Positions 53,501-64,000 of a stretch of 64,000 nucleotides of DNA are shown here, in pieces. Source of the DNA: Gracilariopsis chorda (Eukaryota; Rhodophyta; Florideophyceae; Gracilariales; Gracilariaceae); the NCBI GenBank assembly GCA_003194525.1, contig NBIV01000147.1:124001-188000 (forward strand), read 5' to 3'. Both the position numbers and the translations under genes were made by a program. Below the pieces are notes generated by a model. It was not told where the DNA came from, ran no database searches, and saw only the letters and a list, made by a program, of their open reading frames with translations. Each line of letters begins with the position of its first letter. The first letter of the stretch is position 1.

Positions 53501-54560
53501 TCTGAAGCCAAACGTCGCAGACGAGTGCGTCTACACCGGAGAGGTACTGGGAGCGCTTGTGATCATTGCTCTTTATGTGGACGACTTGCTCATTGCGAGT
53601 CCAAGTATGGAGACAATGAATCGCGTAAAGCGTGAACTGTCAAAACGTTTTCAGATGAAGGATCTCAGTGAAGTGCGCATGGTACTTGGGTTCGAGATCC
53701 ATCGTGATCGATCCAAAAGACAGCTGTACCTGACACAGTCTGCATACACGCGTAAGGCCTTAGAAAGTTTTGGCATGTTGCAGTGCAAACCAATGGACAC
53801 TCCCATGGACTCCGGTGCTGACCTCACTAAGGTAGAAGAGCCTCTGACGAACATCCCGTATCGCCAGGTGATCGGTTGTCTGATGTATCTCTCTGTTGGC
53901 ACTCGACGGGACATCTCGTTTGCAGTGTCCAAGCTAGCCAAGTATGTCGAGAAACCTGGAGAGACTCATTGGAAAGCGTTCGAGCGTGTTCTGCGTTACC
54001 TCAATGGCACTCGCTCCCTCGGACTTACTTATGGCACCACGACTGATACTCAGCTGTATGGATACGTAGACTCTGACTGGGCAGGTGATACATCCAACCG
54101 CAAGTCCACCAGTGGGTATGTGTTCATGATGTGCGGTGCTCCTGTGTCTTGGAGCTCGCGCCAACAGGAAGTAGTTGCATTGTCTAGCGCTGAGGCTGAG
54201 TATGTGAGTCTGTGCAGTGGGACGAAGGAAGCGATCTGGCTGAGACGACTGTGGAGTGGCATTGGCAACGCAAGTGGACTACACGTGGATGAGTCAGTGA
54301 CGCTAATGGTTGAGCCCACAACTGTGTACGTGGACAACCAAGGTTGCATCGACCTTGCTCGAAATGAAGTTGTGAAAAAGCGTACTAAGCACATTGATAT
54401 TCGCTTTCACTTCACCAGAGAGGCTCTACGCGACAAAGCCGTCCAGTTGCAGTACTGTTCCACGGAAGACATGGTTGCCGATATGCTGACGAAAGCGCTC
54501 GGTCTAGTTAAGCTGGCAAGGTTCCGCGGTGACTGTGGCTTGCTCCCCTTAGACCTTTGA
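50535..54560 (+). CDS. Copia-2 gag-pol polyprotein, intact, 1341 aa
   Basis: Single open frame, with Gag and Pol translated together. Gag (UBN2-like) occupies residues 1-210; the zinc knuckle CYYCGKKGHIQRNC lies near 212-225; protease DSGATAHMT near 282. The integrase zinc domain (H...H...CDSCVVGK) is near 415-455 and the DDE core has LVHSDICGP (about Asp479), LRTDNAGEY (about Asp552) and NGLAERFNRT (about Glu587). RT has VDVKTAFLNGDLEETVYM and YVDDLLIAS (about 1013-1016). RNase H has YVDSDWAGD (about 1177), SSAEAEY and TKHIDIRFHF. All catalytic motifs are intact, and the length is normal for copia elements. ATG 50535 is the first long-frame ATG after the leader. Particles would assemble in the cytoplasm and integrate cDNA in the nucleus. 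Confidence 0.95.
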   Translation: MDSFGGIKIEKLGEDNFHVWKQKVELLLALKDLDDHLESTRFTDDDELSAWKKKDAKASAVIGLSISDEHLDHVRDTENAAEMWKAICDVFHRKTLLNRINARRAFYTAKMRDDEKMLHFINRVRHLASDLKSMDVVVEEEDIAMAILCGLPDRFEHLIVAIDTTIGDRKLDLEFVKSRLLQEEQRMNDRAKEESGSETALVGAQSRKKSMVCYYCGKKGHIQRNCFKRQRDEASKEQSAAANPAVQTDLGNEKRGCDSDSDFACLIATGSVEESISDWIIDSGATAHMTYDESMFDSYSKRESAGVSIGNDSKLESLGHGSVHLDLAVEGRKSKCRLGEVVHVPNLRYHLLSVSAMCDRGAPVVFDKTKVCVYKGNTMIAQGRRIKGLYYLCTAIEVAEDMDNALVTDLSLWHARMAHVNVDGNKHMARNGVVSGLNVDLNQSMDVCDSCVVGKSTRAPTPKQGGERALHPLDLVHSDICGPIQVGSLGGSRYFVTFIDDHSRFCFLYMLKTKDEVFHVFVKWLKMVQNQSDRHVKTITARESVLHALRTDNAGEYVSKKFSQELERHGIEHQRTVPYNPHQNGLAERFNRTLMDLVRSMLHHKKLPKSFWAEALNVAVYVRNRVTCKALPSDVTPLEMWSGYEPDLSNLRVFGSRCWYKVVDHKLKKLEQRAVEAIFIGYTSGSNGYKLWDAQKKKVVVSKDVRFDECSGSDQGTDHVDDDDYAEIDISDKPKSNITSTSTKPTDAAQVEPAAPDTPPEEASGSGHDELTAETEVEPDVPDPPPLRRSTRERRAHTSWWRGTALLTASDDVPSSYSDAVSRPDSKAWTKAMNSEYESLMEHDTWELVPRPADSNVISSKWVLLQKYEAGDNDEPTVRYKARVVARGFLQIESVDFSETYAPVVKFTSIRMILSIVAVQDYHLHQMDVKTAFLNGDLEETVYMEQPDGFIKPGSKDLVCLLKKAIYGLRQASRQWFAKMYLFLVGWMGLKPNVADECVYTGEVLGALVIIALYVDDLLIASPSMETMNRVKRELSKRFQMKDLSEVRMVLGFEIHRDRSKRQLYLTQSAYTRKALESFGMLQCKPMDTPMDSGADLTKVEEPLTNIPYRQVIGCLMYLSVGTRRDISFAVSKLAKYVEKPGETHWKAFERVLRYLNGTRSLGLTYGTTTDTQLYGYVDSDWAGDTSNRKSTSGYVFMMCGAPVSWSSRQQEVVALSSAEAEYVSLCSGTKEAIWLRRLWSGIGNASGLHVDESVTLMVEPTTVYVDNQGCIDLARNEVVKKRTKHIDIRFHFTREALRDKAVQLQYCSTEDMVADMLTKALGLVKLARFRGDCGLLPLDL

Positions 54561-54567
54561 AGTCAGT

Positions 54568-54580
54568 GACAGAGGGGGGG
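54568..54580 (+). other. Copia-2 polypurine tract
   Basis: GACAGAGGGGGGG immediately before the right LTR; expected plus-strand primer. Confidence 0.85.
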
Positions 54581-55359
54581 TGTTGGCAGTAGTACCTGTG
54601 CTGTCACTGAAAACCAAATGTTCCGGGGAGCATGGGCTGTTTTAGAGGGTACCACTGCAAAAGCGCATATGCGCGTATGCGCGAACCCAACGTGAAACTG
54701 GCTTCTGATTGGCTACTGCAAATGTACATATGCAACGTGGTGCGTACAAGTGGTATGGCATAACTGGATCGGTTGGACACACCCACGTGTCCAGCTACTA
54801 CAGTGGTCACAGTATACGTTGTGTGCAGGGGATACTGATGAAGTGGTTGACAGCTGGTACAAGTGGTACAGCAGTGGTTGGTACAATGGTAAGGTGCGCA
54901 TGCACTGTCAACAGGTTTACACATGCACGGGTATATTGATGACGTGGGTGTTGTGTGCATTGCCACATGATGACATGGCACTAACACCACAGGTTACGTG
55001 CCGACTTACTGTGACGTGTTGACTTACCGTGATGTGTTGGCATATGCTGGCGTGTGTTGGAGTCGTGAATTTGTGCCTTGTCATGGTCATGTGTATGCAC
55101 GTAACTATTACGCAACGTTGGTGCGTTGTTGTGCGTTGATGTAATGAGGTTGTGCTGAGCTGGCTATGTCATGTTAGATGATGATTGGTAGTATTGAGTG
55201 TCCCTGCTTAGTGGTTTAGGTTTTACTTGTAGTTGGTGTTCCCGCGCAATTCGAGTTTAGAATGGTACATAAGATGTGCCTGAAGGACCTCCAAGTAAAT
55301 CCAAGCTAGAGCTGGCGAACTTCCCTTCCATCCCCTCAACTTCCTTTCAACTTTCAACA
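54581..55359 (+). repeat. Copia-2 right LTR, 779 bp
   Basis: Differs from the left LTR by three substitutions that I could see (near left-LTR positions 49287, 49357 and 49793). Confidence 0.92.
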
Positions 55360-58015
55360 TACATTCCGATATAATAGGACCCCTTGTACCGTCATTCCCA
55401 CAAATGTTTCAGTATGCCTCTACCTTCCTTGACGAGCATTCAAGGTATGCACTAGTAGGCTTCCTGACCCATAAAAGTGAAATTGCTGTTGTATTCGATG
55501 CAGTTGAGCACACGTTCCAGCACCTTGGAAGAGTGGCCATTGCGAAAGTGCACTCGGATAATGCCGAAAATTATATTGCGTTGCAGCTGAGCCCTGCCAA
55601 CAATCTTCAAGACACTTCTTTCTCTCCTCCGTATACTCCGGAACACAATGCAATAGCCGAGCGCATCAATCGCACTATGGAGGAAGCTACTCGAGCTTTG
55701 CTCATACAGGCAAGTCTCCCAGAGTGCTTGTGGCCATACGCATTAAAGCACTTCATACATGTTCGCAACAGGTTTTGTCACTCAGCATCTGGAAGCAGCC
55801 CCTACCTTTTGATGACTGGTTCAAAACCATCCCTGAAGCATGTCAAAGTGTTTGGGTGTGCTGCGTTCGTGCTTAAGATGAAACCGGATACCAAGTTCGA
55901 GTCTCGTGCACTTGAGGGAGTGTACTTGCAGACTCTTGAGCATGGTGTGTATGATGTTTTAGTCAATGATAATGATTAGATTCCACGCATTGTAAAGTCT
56001 CGGCATGTGACATTTGACGAGTCCAAGTTCCCTGGGGCATAATTTCTGGAACATGTTATGAGTGATGAAGGTGCATCAGATGATACTTATGAATGCGCAG
56101 ATCACTCTGAAATGGATACTGAGAGTGGTAGTATGGTTTCTGTGGACAATCCATTCGACATTGAGAGTGATACGGAACATATTGAATCCACTCCTATACC
56201 AACGGCACAGAGCACTGAAAGCGGTGCCAAGCATCCAGATGATAGCGAGCATACGTCTGATGACGATTCGGACTCAGACAATGATGTTGAGCATGCCCCA
56301 AGTGTTAGTCAACATACTTCGGACTCTGAACTCTTACAGAAATTTGACCCAGAACCACGCTATCGTCACCGTACAGGACGTGCACAGGCTAAGTGGTGGT
56401 ACATGGCCGGTATTGCAACGTCACAAATGGATATTACTACCACTGATGAACGTACTCTGGGCGAAGCACTGTCTGCTACACCACTTGATCAGAGCCTTTG
56501 GAAGAATGCCATTGATCAAGAACTGACATCTCTGGAGGAGAAGAACACTTGGGAGGAGGACGAATCACCTGCCTCTCAGCCTCTTCCTACTCATCTCATT
56601 TTAAACGTCAAGCGCGATGCCAAAAGATCGGTTGATAGATTCAAGGCTAAGGCTGTGGCTGGTGGCAATCACCAGACATATGGGCAGAACTACATGGAGA
56701 CATATGCCCCAGTGCGGCCATTTAGTCTGGTCTGCATGCTACTGTACGTTGCAATTTGTCTTCAGATGTATGTGGCTTAAGTAGATGTTAAGATTGCATT
56801 TCTCAACGGTGAGCTTAAAGAAGACTTGTGGATGATGTCGCTGCGTGGTGTTCCTGGTGTGACTGCAAAGTGCTATAAGTTACTCAAGGCTATAAACGGT
56901 TTGAACAAGGCTCATCTAGTATGTCACAACAAGTTCAACGCAGACATGAAGAGGTTGGGTTTTGAGGAGCTACCCAGTGCACCGTGCGTATTCAAGCGAA
57001 AGGTTGGAGATGGCATGTATACCTACATACTCGTATACGTGGACGACATTCTGGTGTTCACGCCAACTCTGGAGCAACGGACTACATTGTTAGAGGAGCT
57101 CAAAACACTCTATGACCTCCGCATTGAGAACCGAATCACTCTGTAACTTGGCGTGGAGCTGTCATGGAAGATAGGTAGAGCCGGACAACTCCTTGGTGTC
57201 AAGCTGGGACAGTCGCTGTATATTGAAAGTATACCTCGACGATTTGGTCTCCAGAACGCTAAGCCAGGACCTAGCCCTATGGTAGAGTGCTTCTTCACAT
57301 CTCTAGCAACGGAGGAAGGCAAATCACCAATGGATGTGCAGTTGTACCAGCAGATGATCAGGTCTCTGCTGTACATGGCACTACGGACTAGGGTGGATAT
57401 ACTGGCTCCAGTTCTCATCCTGGCTCATTTTCAGAGTGCTTCTACCGCTTGGTTTCACAAAGCTGTGAGCGTGTGATCAGATATCTGTGTGGAATGTGAC
57501 AGCATGGGCTATGCTAGAGGCCTGGATCGCTAGGTCTACATGGTTTTCTGGACTCTGACTACGCTGGAGAGACTACGAGTCGGAAGTCGATGTCCGGGTA
57601 TATCGGTAAACTTTGGTCAGCAACCTGCTGGTATGGTGGTAGAAAACAAGCGTCAGTTGCGCTATAAACTGGCGAGGCGGAGTACTATGCTCTGACTTTG
57701 GCTGCACAAGAAGTGGTATGGGTTCCTGTTGTGCTACGGGAATGCGGTTTTGACGTGAAAACTTTGGTTTCTCTACATTCTGACAGCCAGTGCGCATTGG
57801 AGTGGGCTGGTGGTGAAAGGTGCCCTTCTAGTCGTGCTAAGCACATTGATGTAAAGGTTCACTTTATCTTAGATCTCATAGGAGACAATGTGATTAGTGT
57901 TCAATACGTCCCAAGTGAGCTGAACGATGCCCATTTACTCACCAAGCTATTGGGACGTATGAGTGTTAATGCAATTCTCAAACGTCTTGGTGTTGGACAG
58001 GAACTCGAGAAGGAG

Positions 58016-58739
58016 TGTTGAACTTTAGAAGTGGTCGACTGCCTGGCCAACCCCCACAGAAGGTCTCAGCTTGGTCTAAAACCAAACCTTTAGGGGACGA
58101 TGGGCTCGTTTGGAGCCCCTTGCTCCAAAAGCGCATATGCCCCTCTGCTCAAACACAACGTGAAACGGCAATGTGATTGGCTAGTGAAAATGCTATATGC
58201 ATTTTATACCGTACAAGTGTTATGGAGTGTATGGTACTGGATTGTAGATATGCACAAGTGGAGCAATGTGGTTGGTCCAAGTGTGCGCGCAGTAGACGGT
58301 TGTGCTGCAATGCTGAAGATGCGAATGGGAGCTGTATTGGGAGATTTGGGACAATGTGCGTTTGTGGGCTGCGCTGAGGGGTTGGAGTGCCAGGATGGAA
58401 ATTGTTGATTTTTTAGAGCTGCTTCCAGACCAAGGGACTGGCAATGGATTTGCTGCATTGATTGATTGAGTTATTTGAAATTGTGACCCTCTAAATTGTG
58501 CGCTCTTTTCGTGTACACCTGCACACACGAATAACGTGTAGTGTAATGGTGCGACCACCGCCGTCGCTTGCTGCGACGACGGTGAAGTGTGTGCAGTAGG
58601 GTATATCTAGATTAGCTTTGCCTGGCATCGAGTAAACTGGTCGACTAAGGCTGATAACCTTCCTTGTTTCACTTTCTTGTTTGTTCTTCCTCCCTTTATT
58701 TCGTACCTTTTGTTTTCATAACCAGCGTGAGTTGCGATA
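58016..58739 (+). repeat. Copia-1 LTR 3, ~724 bp
   Basis: Essentially identical to LTR 2 at a constant offset of 11954 bp; part of the tandem duplication. Confidence 0.65.
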
Positions 58740-59525
58740 GGTTATCGGTCCAGAGCGTTGACTTTTTGCAGACGTCGCACTCTACTGATATCTATGTGGA
58801 TTCTATGAAGACTGGTTTTTCTTTCGCGCAGGTACGCGTTGCGTTGCGAGCGAGCGAATCTTGTAGAAGTCGAGTGGCAGTGGTGAAAGTAGGCAAAGTG
58901 TTCAGGGACTCGTCTCTGGTAAACGGACCTGCACCTGTTCCGATCCCTGCTTCTTTGCTCCAGCGCACAAGGACGACCGCGCTATTTTCCGGCAAGGGAC
59001 TAGAAGGGGTTAACTGGTGAAAGCTTGTCGCGTCAGCTACTAGCCTCCCTTGGACGTCTCGTACGGATTGTAAAGCTCCTCGCTCTGAAGTGCGTAGAGC
59101 AGGATTGGTCGCAGAAACTGCATCCCGCCTGGAGAGAGTTACCAGGGACCAAAGGATTCGGATCTGGAGGGTAGCGGGGATAGTATCTCCTGCCATTGCG
59201 CCCGTCATAAGAAGTTATGTTTGTGTCCAGGCTCGTATCAGTATGCCCTGTGAGTATACTCTGGGCGTTGAGTACCCGAACTCCGCCTGTGATCGCGTAC
59301 GAGACGCGTCTTTACAGGCGTAGTAGACTTGGTTACAAGGTCTCCGCTGATGTTTTCGCTGTTGAGTGCTTGAGATTCTTCTCCACTCCATTGTTTCTGG
59401 GTCTTTGTGTAACAGAAGCCTTGAAATCCCTCCTTCAGCTTCACTACATTGTGTGGATATCACTTCATTTGATATCTACATAGTTGCTTTTGTTGCTTTT
59501 CTTTGGTTCTAGTCCTGTAGGAACC

Positions 59526-61215
59526 ATGTCGGACTTCGAAGTTGAAACGGAATCCAGTTCTGGAATGAAAATTCCTCGTTTCCATGGTAAACGTGGTAAT
59601 GCTTATATGCTGTGGCGTCACCGTCTTCGTGCTGCATGCCGTAATAATGGTGTCTGGAATGTCGCGAATCCCTCTGGGGTTCAATCTACCACAGATATTT
59701 CAACTCAAGACACAACTACCGCAGGTAGTCGCACTGAAATAGCAACTCCCCGTATCATTGCAAAACGAGAAAAGGCTTGTGTTATCATCATCTGTGCTCT
59801 TGGTGATGCTCCATTACGCGTAGTCATGGACGTGGATGATGATCCTGCACGTATGTTGCAACTCTTGGATGGACGTTATGCCTCCAATAGAACTGTATCT
59901 AGAATTGCAGTGCAGACACGATTGTTCCGAATGGCGTACAGCGGTGAGAACATGTCCAGCTATGTGGATCAATACACGGCATTGTTCGCTCAGTTAGACC
60001 GTATGGGCAAGGATGCTGCTATACTGGAGTCTCACAGGGCACCTATGCTACTTGCTTCCGTTGATCCGAACAGTTCGTTGGAGTCCACTTCTGCAGCACT
60101 CCGTACCAAGGACATATCGGAACTGACTTGGGACTATGTGGCAACCACTTTGATCGATGAGTACAATGCTCGTCTGGTCAGTTCTTCTAGTTCTCGACGT
60201 ACGCGAAGTCGAAAGAACAACAGAAGCAAAGCTTCTGGTGGTCCACGTGTGTCCCAAAACTCTAGTCACACTCACATCAGGGACGGAAGTGACTCTGATG
60301 AACGGCCAATTACGGCTGGTAGAGCATACGTGGTGTCCAGTAACCGGACTTATCACTGTGAATTCTGTGATCGTGATGGTCACACAAAGCACATATGCCA
60401 TGTGAATCCCAATAACCCAGATAATCACTTACCCAAACGCATCCTGGACAAGCTTAACATCAAATCGAAGAGCAAATCTTGGGCGTCCAAGTCTTGCAAT
60501 AAGCCGGCTGGTAGTTCATCAAAGATTGAGGTATGTGGTATGGCACTGGAAATGTCTTCCATCGTACCTCCCGACTGTTGCGATATGGACACGTATGCCG
60601 ATAGTGGTGCTACATCACAATTTCTCATTCGGTGTCTGCGTTTATTCCCGAGTCCTTGCACAACGTAGAAACTCGAACCATCATGCTTGCCGACAACACT
60701 GAATTATGTGCAACGCAGCGGGGTGACATAGTATTTCCATTTGAGTGCACAAACCTAGGATTGACTGATGTCCTGTTCGTTCCAGAACCGGAATACAGTT
60801 TGGTGTCCGTAGGATGCTTGGCGGACAAGGGCATTGAATCCTTCTTTCGCTCAAGTGAAGTTCGTCTCACCTTGGACAATGGGTTTGTAGTCGGCAGTGG
60901 CCATCGCGATCGACGCTCGGGGTTGTACACCTTACCCGATCCGATATTGCAAGGTACCAACCCAACCTCACCCTCTTCACCAACTAGTGGAGATCATTGC
61001 ATGAAGGCATCGGAGTTCAGTATTGCTAATCTATGGCCTCGGCAACTTGCCCACATCAATGCGCGCGACCTCCAGTCAGCTTACAAACATGCTGAGGGGG
61101 TGCCGAAGATGTCGGAAATGGAGGAGATCTGCAACCTGTGTATGCTTGGTAAGGCGCATAAACTTCCGATTTCTGACGAATACGACCGAGGATCAGCCGT
61201 AGGTGAGGTGTTACA
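59526..61215 (+). pseudogene. Copia-1 copy 3 gag-PR-IN fragment
   Basis: Duplicate of 47572-49261 at offset 11954. I noticed one substitution (48071 C to 60025 T, Pro to Leu in gag). It contains the same -1 shift after the protease motif and is interrupted at the same base by Copia-2. The remainder lies beyond the window. Confidence 0.85.
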
Positions 61216-64000
61216 TGTTGGCAGTAGTACCTGTGCTGCCACTGAAAACCAAATGTTCCGGGGAGCATGGGCTGTTTTAGAGGGTACCACTGCAAAAGCG
61301 CATATGCGCGTGTGCGCGAACCCAACGTGAAACTGGCTTCTGATTGGCTACTGCAAATGTACATATGCAACGTGGTGCGTACAAGTGGTATGGCATAACT
61401 GGATCGGTTGGACACACCCACGTGTCCAGCTACTACAGTGGTCACAGTATACGTTGTGTGCAGGGATACTGATGAAGTGGTTGACAGCTGGTACAAGTGG
61501 TACAGCAGTGGTTGGTACAATGGTAAGGTGCGCATGCACTGTCAACAGGTTTACACATGCACGGGTATATTGATGACGTGGGTGTTGTGTGCATTGCCAC
61601 ATGATGACATGGCACTAACACCACAGGTTACGTGCCGACTTACTGTGACGTGTTGACTTACCGTGATGTGTTGGCATATGCTGGCGTGTGTTGGAGTCGT
61701 GAATTTGTGCCTTGTCATGGTCATGTGTATGCACGTAACTATTACGGAACGTTGGTGCGTTGTTGTGCGTTGATGTAATGAGGTTGTGCTGAGCTGGCTA
61801 TGTCATGTTAGATGATGATTGGTAGTATTGAGTGTCCCTGCTTAGTGGTTTAGGTTTTACTTGTAGTTGGTGTTCCCGCGCAATTCGAGTTTAGAATGGT
61901 ACATAAGATGTGCCTGAAGGACCTCCAAGTAAATCCAAGCTAGAGCTGGCGAACTTCCCTTCCATCCCCTCAACTTCCTTTCAACTTTCAACAGGTTATG
62001 GGCCCAGGCCCGCTGACCGCTGCCGCTATCCCTTTCCGTATCGTTCGTCTGTCGCCGCTCTCCCTCACCGCCGTTCATCCGTTTCGCTGTTGTTGCCTCT
62101 TTCGTCGTTGCGTCGGGTGTCTTGATCCCATTGTTGGTCGGTGTTGGTCATTCTCCTTTGGTTTGCGTTCCTCCCTGAGGGCGTTGTGGTGGTAGTGGTT
62201 CGACGTTTACTTCCTATCGTCGTAGAGAGCGACGCATCTTCTCCTTAGACGTAGGAGAGGGAAGACAGAAGAAGACGTCTTGTACCCGGAGCATCTCCGG
62301 GGCCAGGAGTCCGACACCCTAGGGTAGCGGAGGTAGTTTCTCCCGTCAGTGCGCCCGAATTTGAAGTTTTGTTGTTGTTGTTGTCGTTGTTTTTGTTGTT
62401 ATTGTTGTCGTTGTTGCCATTTTTGTACTACTTAAGTGCCGTAGGTCTTTCATCGCACCTGTGCTGTTTGTTGAAATCTACCAAGCATGGATTCATTCGG
62501 TGGCATCAAGATTGAAAAGTTGGGCGAGGATAACTTCCATGTATGGAAGCAAAAGGTTGAGTTGCTGCTTGCACTCAAGGACCTCGATGACCATCTTGAA
62601 TCAACCAGGTTTACGGACGATGACGAGTTGTCAGCATGGAAGAAGAAAGACGCCAAGGCCAGCGCTGTTATTGGTCTCAGCATCAGTGATGAGCATTTGG
62701 ACCATGTGAGGGATACCGAGAATGCTGCGGAAATGTGGAAAGCCATTTGCGATGTGTTCCATCGTAAAACGCTGCTCAACCGAATCAATGCAAGACGTGC
62801 CTTCTACACAGCCAAGATGCGAGATGATGAGAAAATGTTACACTTCATCAATCGTGTTCGTCATCTTGCATCGGATCTGAAAAGCATGGACGTAGTGGTT
62901 GAGGAGGAAGACATCGCTATGGCAATCCTATGTGGGCTACCAGACCGCTTCGAACACCTCATTGTCGCTATTGACACCACGATTGGTGATCGTAAACTCG
63001 ATTTAGAGTTTGTGAAGAGTCGTTTGCTGCAAGAGGAACAGCGAATGAACGATCGTGCCAAGGAGGAGTCCGGAAGTGAAACGGCTTTGGTCGGTGCGCA
63101 GTCACGAAAAAAGTCCATGGTGTGCTACTACTGTGGTAAGAAGGGGCATATCCAGAGAAACTGTTTCAAGAGACAACGTGACGAAGCTAGCAAAGAGCAG
63201 AGTGCTGCCGCAAACCCAGCTGTGCAGACCGATCTCGGCAACGAGAAACGAGGATGTGACAGTGACTCTGACTTTGCTTGTCTCATTGCGACAGGTTCTG
63301 TGGAAGAAAGTATCAGTGACTGGATCATTGACTCTGGTGCCACCGCCCATATGACGTATGACGAGTCCATGTTTGACAGTTATAGCAAAAGAGAGTCTGC
63401 CGGTGTGAGTATCGGCAATGACTCGAAGCTGGAGTCTCTTGGTCATGGCAGTGTCCACCTCGATCTCGCTGTTGAAGGGCGTAAGAGCAAGTGCCGGTTG
63501 GGTGAAGTAGTGCACGTACCGAATTTAAGGTATCATCTGCTGTCAGTATCTGCGATGTGTGACCGGGGTGCGCCAGTGGTGTTTGACAAAACCAAAGTAT
63601 GTGTATACAAAGGCAACACCATGATCGCCCAGGGCCGTCGCATCAAAGGACTGTACTACCTATGTACCGCGATTGAAGTAGCAGAAGACATGGACAACGC
63701 ACTTGTGACTGACCTGTCACTATGGCATGCTCGAATGGCTCATGTGAATGTGGATGGTAACAAACATATGGCTCGTAACGGTGTTGTGTCAGGGCTGAAT
63801 GTGGACTTGAATCAATCGATGGATGTGTGTGACTCTTGTGTAGTGGGAAAATCTACACGTGCTCCAACTCCCAAGCAAGGGGGGGGAACGGGCTTTGCAC
63901 CCATTGGACCTAGTGCATTCGGACATTTGTGGTCCAATCCAAGTAGGTTCCTTGGGAGGTTCACGCTACTTCGTCACATTCATCGATGATCACTCCCGTT
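61216..64000 (+). mobile_element. second Copia-2 copy, partial at window end
   Basis: Left LTR 61216-61993 (778 bp, one G shorter), primer binding site at 61994, leader and the first third of gag-pol. It occupies exactly the same site in Copia-1 as the first copy, so it is a duplicate rather than an independent insertion. Confidence 0.9.
62487..63989 (+). pseudogene. Copia-2 copy 2 gag-pol, frameshifted in a G run
   Basis: Identical to the intact polyprotein for about the first 465 residues (Gag, zinc knuckle, protease, integrase zinc domain). At 63879-63886 there are eight Gs where the first copy has seven (51927-51933), so the frame shifts just before the integrase catalytic core and stops at 63989. 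Past the run the DNA continues to match the first copy to the window end. This may be a real mutation or a homopolymer sequencing error. Confidence 0.85.

Larger units (their letters stand above)
49262..55359 (+). mobile_element. Copia-2, full-length Ty1/copia element, 6098 bp
   Basis: Two 779-bp LTRs (I noticed three substitutions between them), a primer binding site directly after the left LTR, one intact gag-pol frame, and a polypurine tract abutting the right LTR. Flanks read TACA on both sides (49258-49261, 55360-55363; a fifth base is ambiguous because of a shared T). It sits in the integrase region of Copia-1 copy 2. Everything needed for mobility in cis appears present. Confidence 0.93.
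47572..58021 (+). pseudogene. Copia-1 copy 2 gag-pol, split by Copia-2
   Basis: Gag and protease occupy 47572-48714 (zinc knuckle CEFCDRDGHTKHIC, protease DSGAT). The same -1 shift as copy 1 leads to the integrase N-terminal zinc region (48678-49261), which breaks off at the Copia-2 insertion. It resumes at 55360 (HSDNAE; NAIAERINRT) and continues through RT and RNase H to 58021. No solo LTR interrupts gag here. Downstream of about 55764 it carries exactly the same stops as copy 1 (TAG 55977, TAA about 56040, TAA 56778, TAA 57144), as expected if that half was copied by recombination. Confidence 0.85.

Noticed and set aside
1-64000. CRISPR arrays, bacterial operons or ribosome binding sites
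   Set aside because: No spaced short repeats, no polycistronic gene packing and clear eukaryotic features throughout.

Overview
This is nuclear DNA of a eukaryote. It has a Pol III-type tRNA-Pro gene with an internal A box, a GT-AG intron, C2H2 zinc-finger genes, a casein-kinase-1-type kinase and several classes of eukaryotic transposon. Host genes are sparse and nearly intron-free (one intron seen), which suits an intron-poor protist or alga. A red alga is only a guess; nothing seen here fixes the lineage.

Layout. 0-9 kb: an unrecognised 399-aa protein, two C2H2 zinc-finger proteins and a secreted von Willebrand D-like protein. 9-18.8 kb: a gene desert with a tRNA-like sequence, a LINE-like scrap and three copies of a 0.19-kb MITE; two of these appear to have moved together as a composite unit. 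18.8-24.4 kb: a GC-rich block with minus-strand genes for a CK1-like kinase, a small secreted protein, a secreted berberine-bridge-type FAD oxidase and tRNA-Pro(AGG). 24.4-39 kb: a DNA-transposon graveyard (pogo relic, 5S-like scrap, a 4.59-kb TIR transposon, Tc1/mariner relic, Helitron relic). 39 kb to the end: a nested, tandem array of two Ty1/copia families. Copia-1 is a decayed family with three LTRs in tandem. Copia-2 is young, with a full-length intact 1341-aa polyprotein, plus one solo LTR and one partial copy.

Main discovery candidate. The transposon at 28061-32649 has 214-bp terminal inverted repeats, 4-bp target duplications (TTAC) and one large gene. The gene reads as a piggyBac-type transposase: DDD-type aspartates, a GVD motif and a C-terminal Cys/His tail. 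Between the second and third catalytic aspartates lies about 600 residues containing a SAP-like motif and a complete PD-(D/E)XK nuclease motif set (E, D, E-x-K, Q). A nuclease nested inside a transposase core would be an unusual machine. A single in-frame TGA separates it from a 154-aa N-terminal segment.

The array from 43.8 kb onward is a tandem duplication with a period of about 11.95 kb. A sharp switch from several-percent divergence to near-identity at 43.81/55.76 kb points to unequal crossing-over between two Copia-1 copies, after Copia-2 had inserted into one of them. The two copies differ mostly by single-base indels in G runs, so an assembly or homopolymer artefact must be considered.
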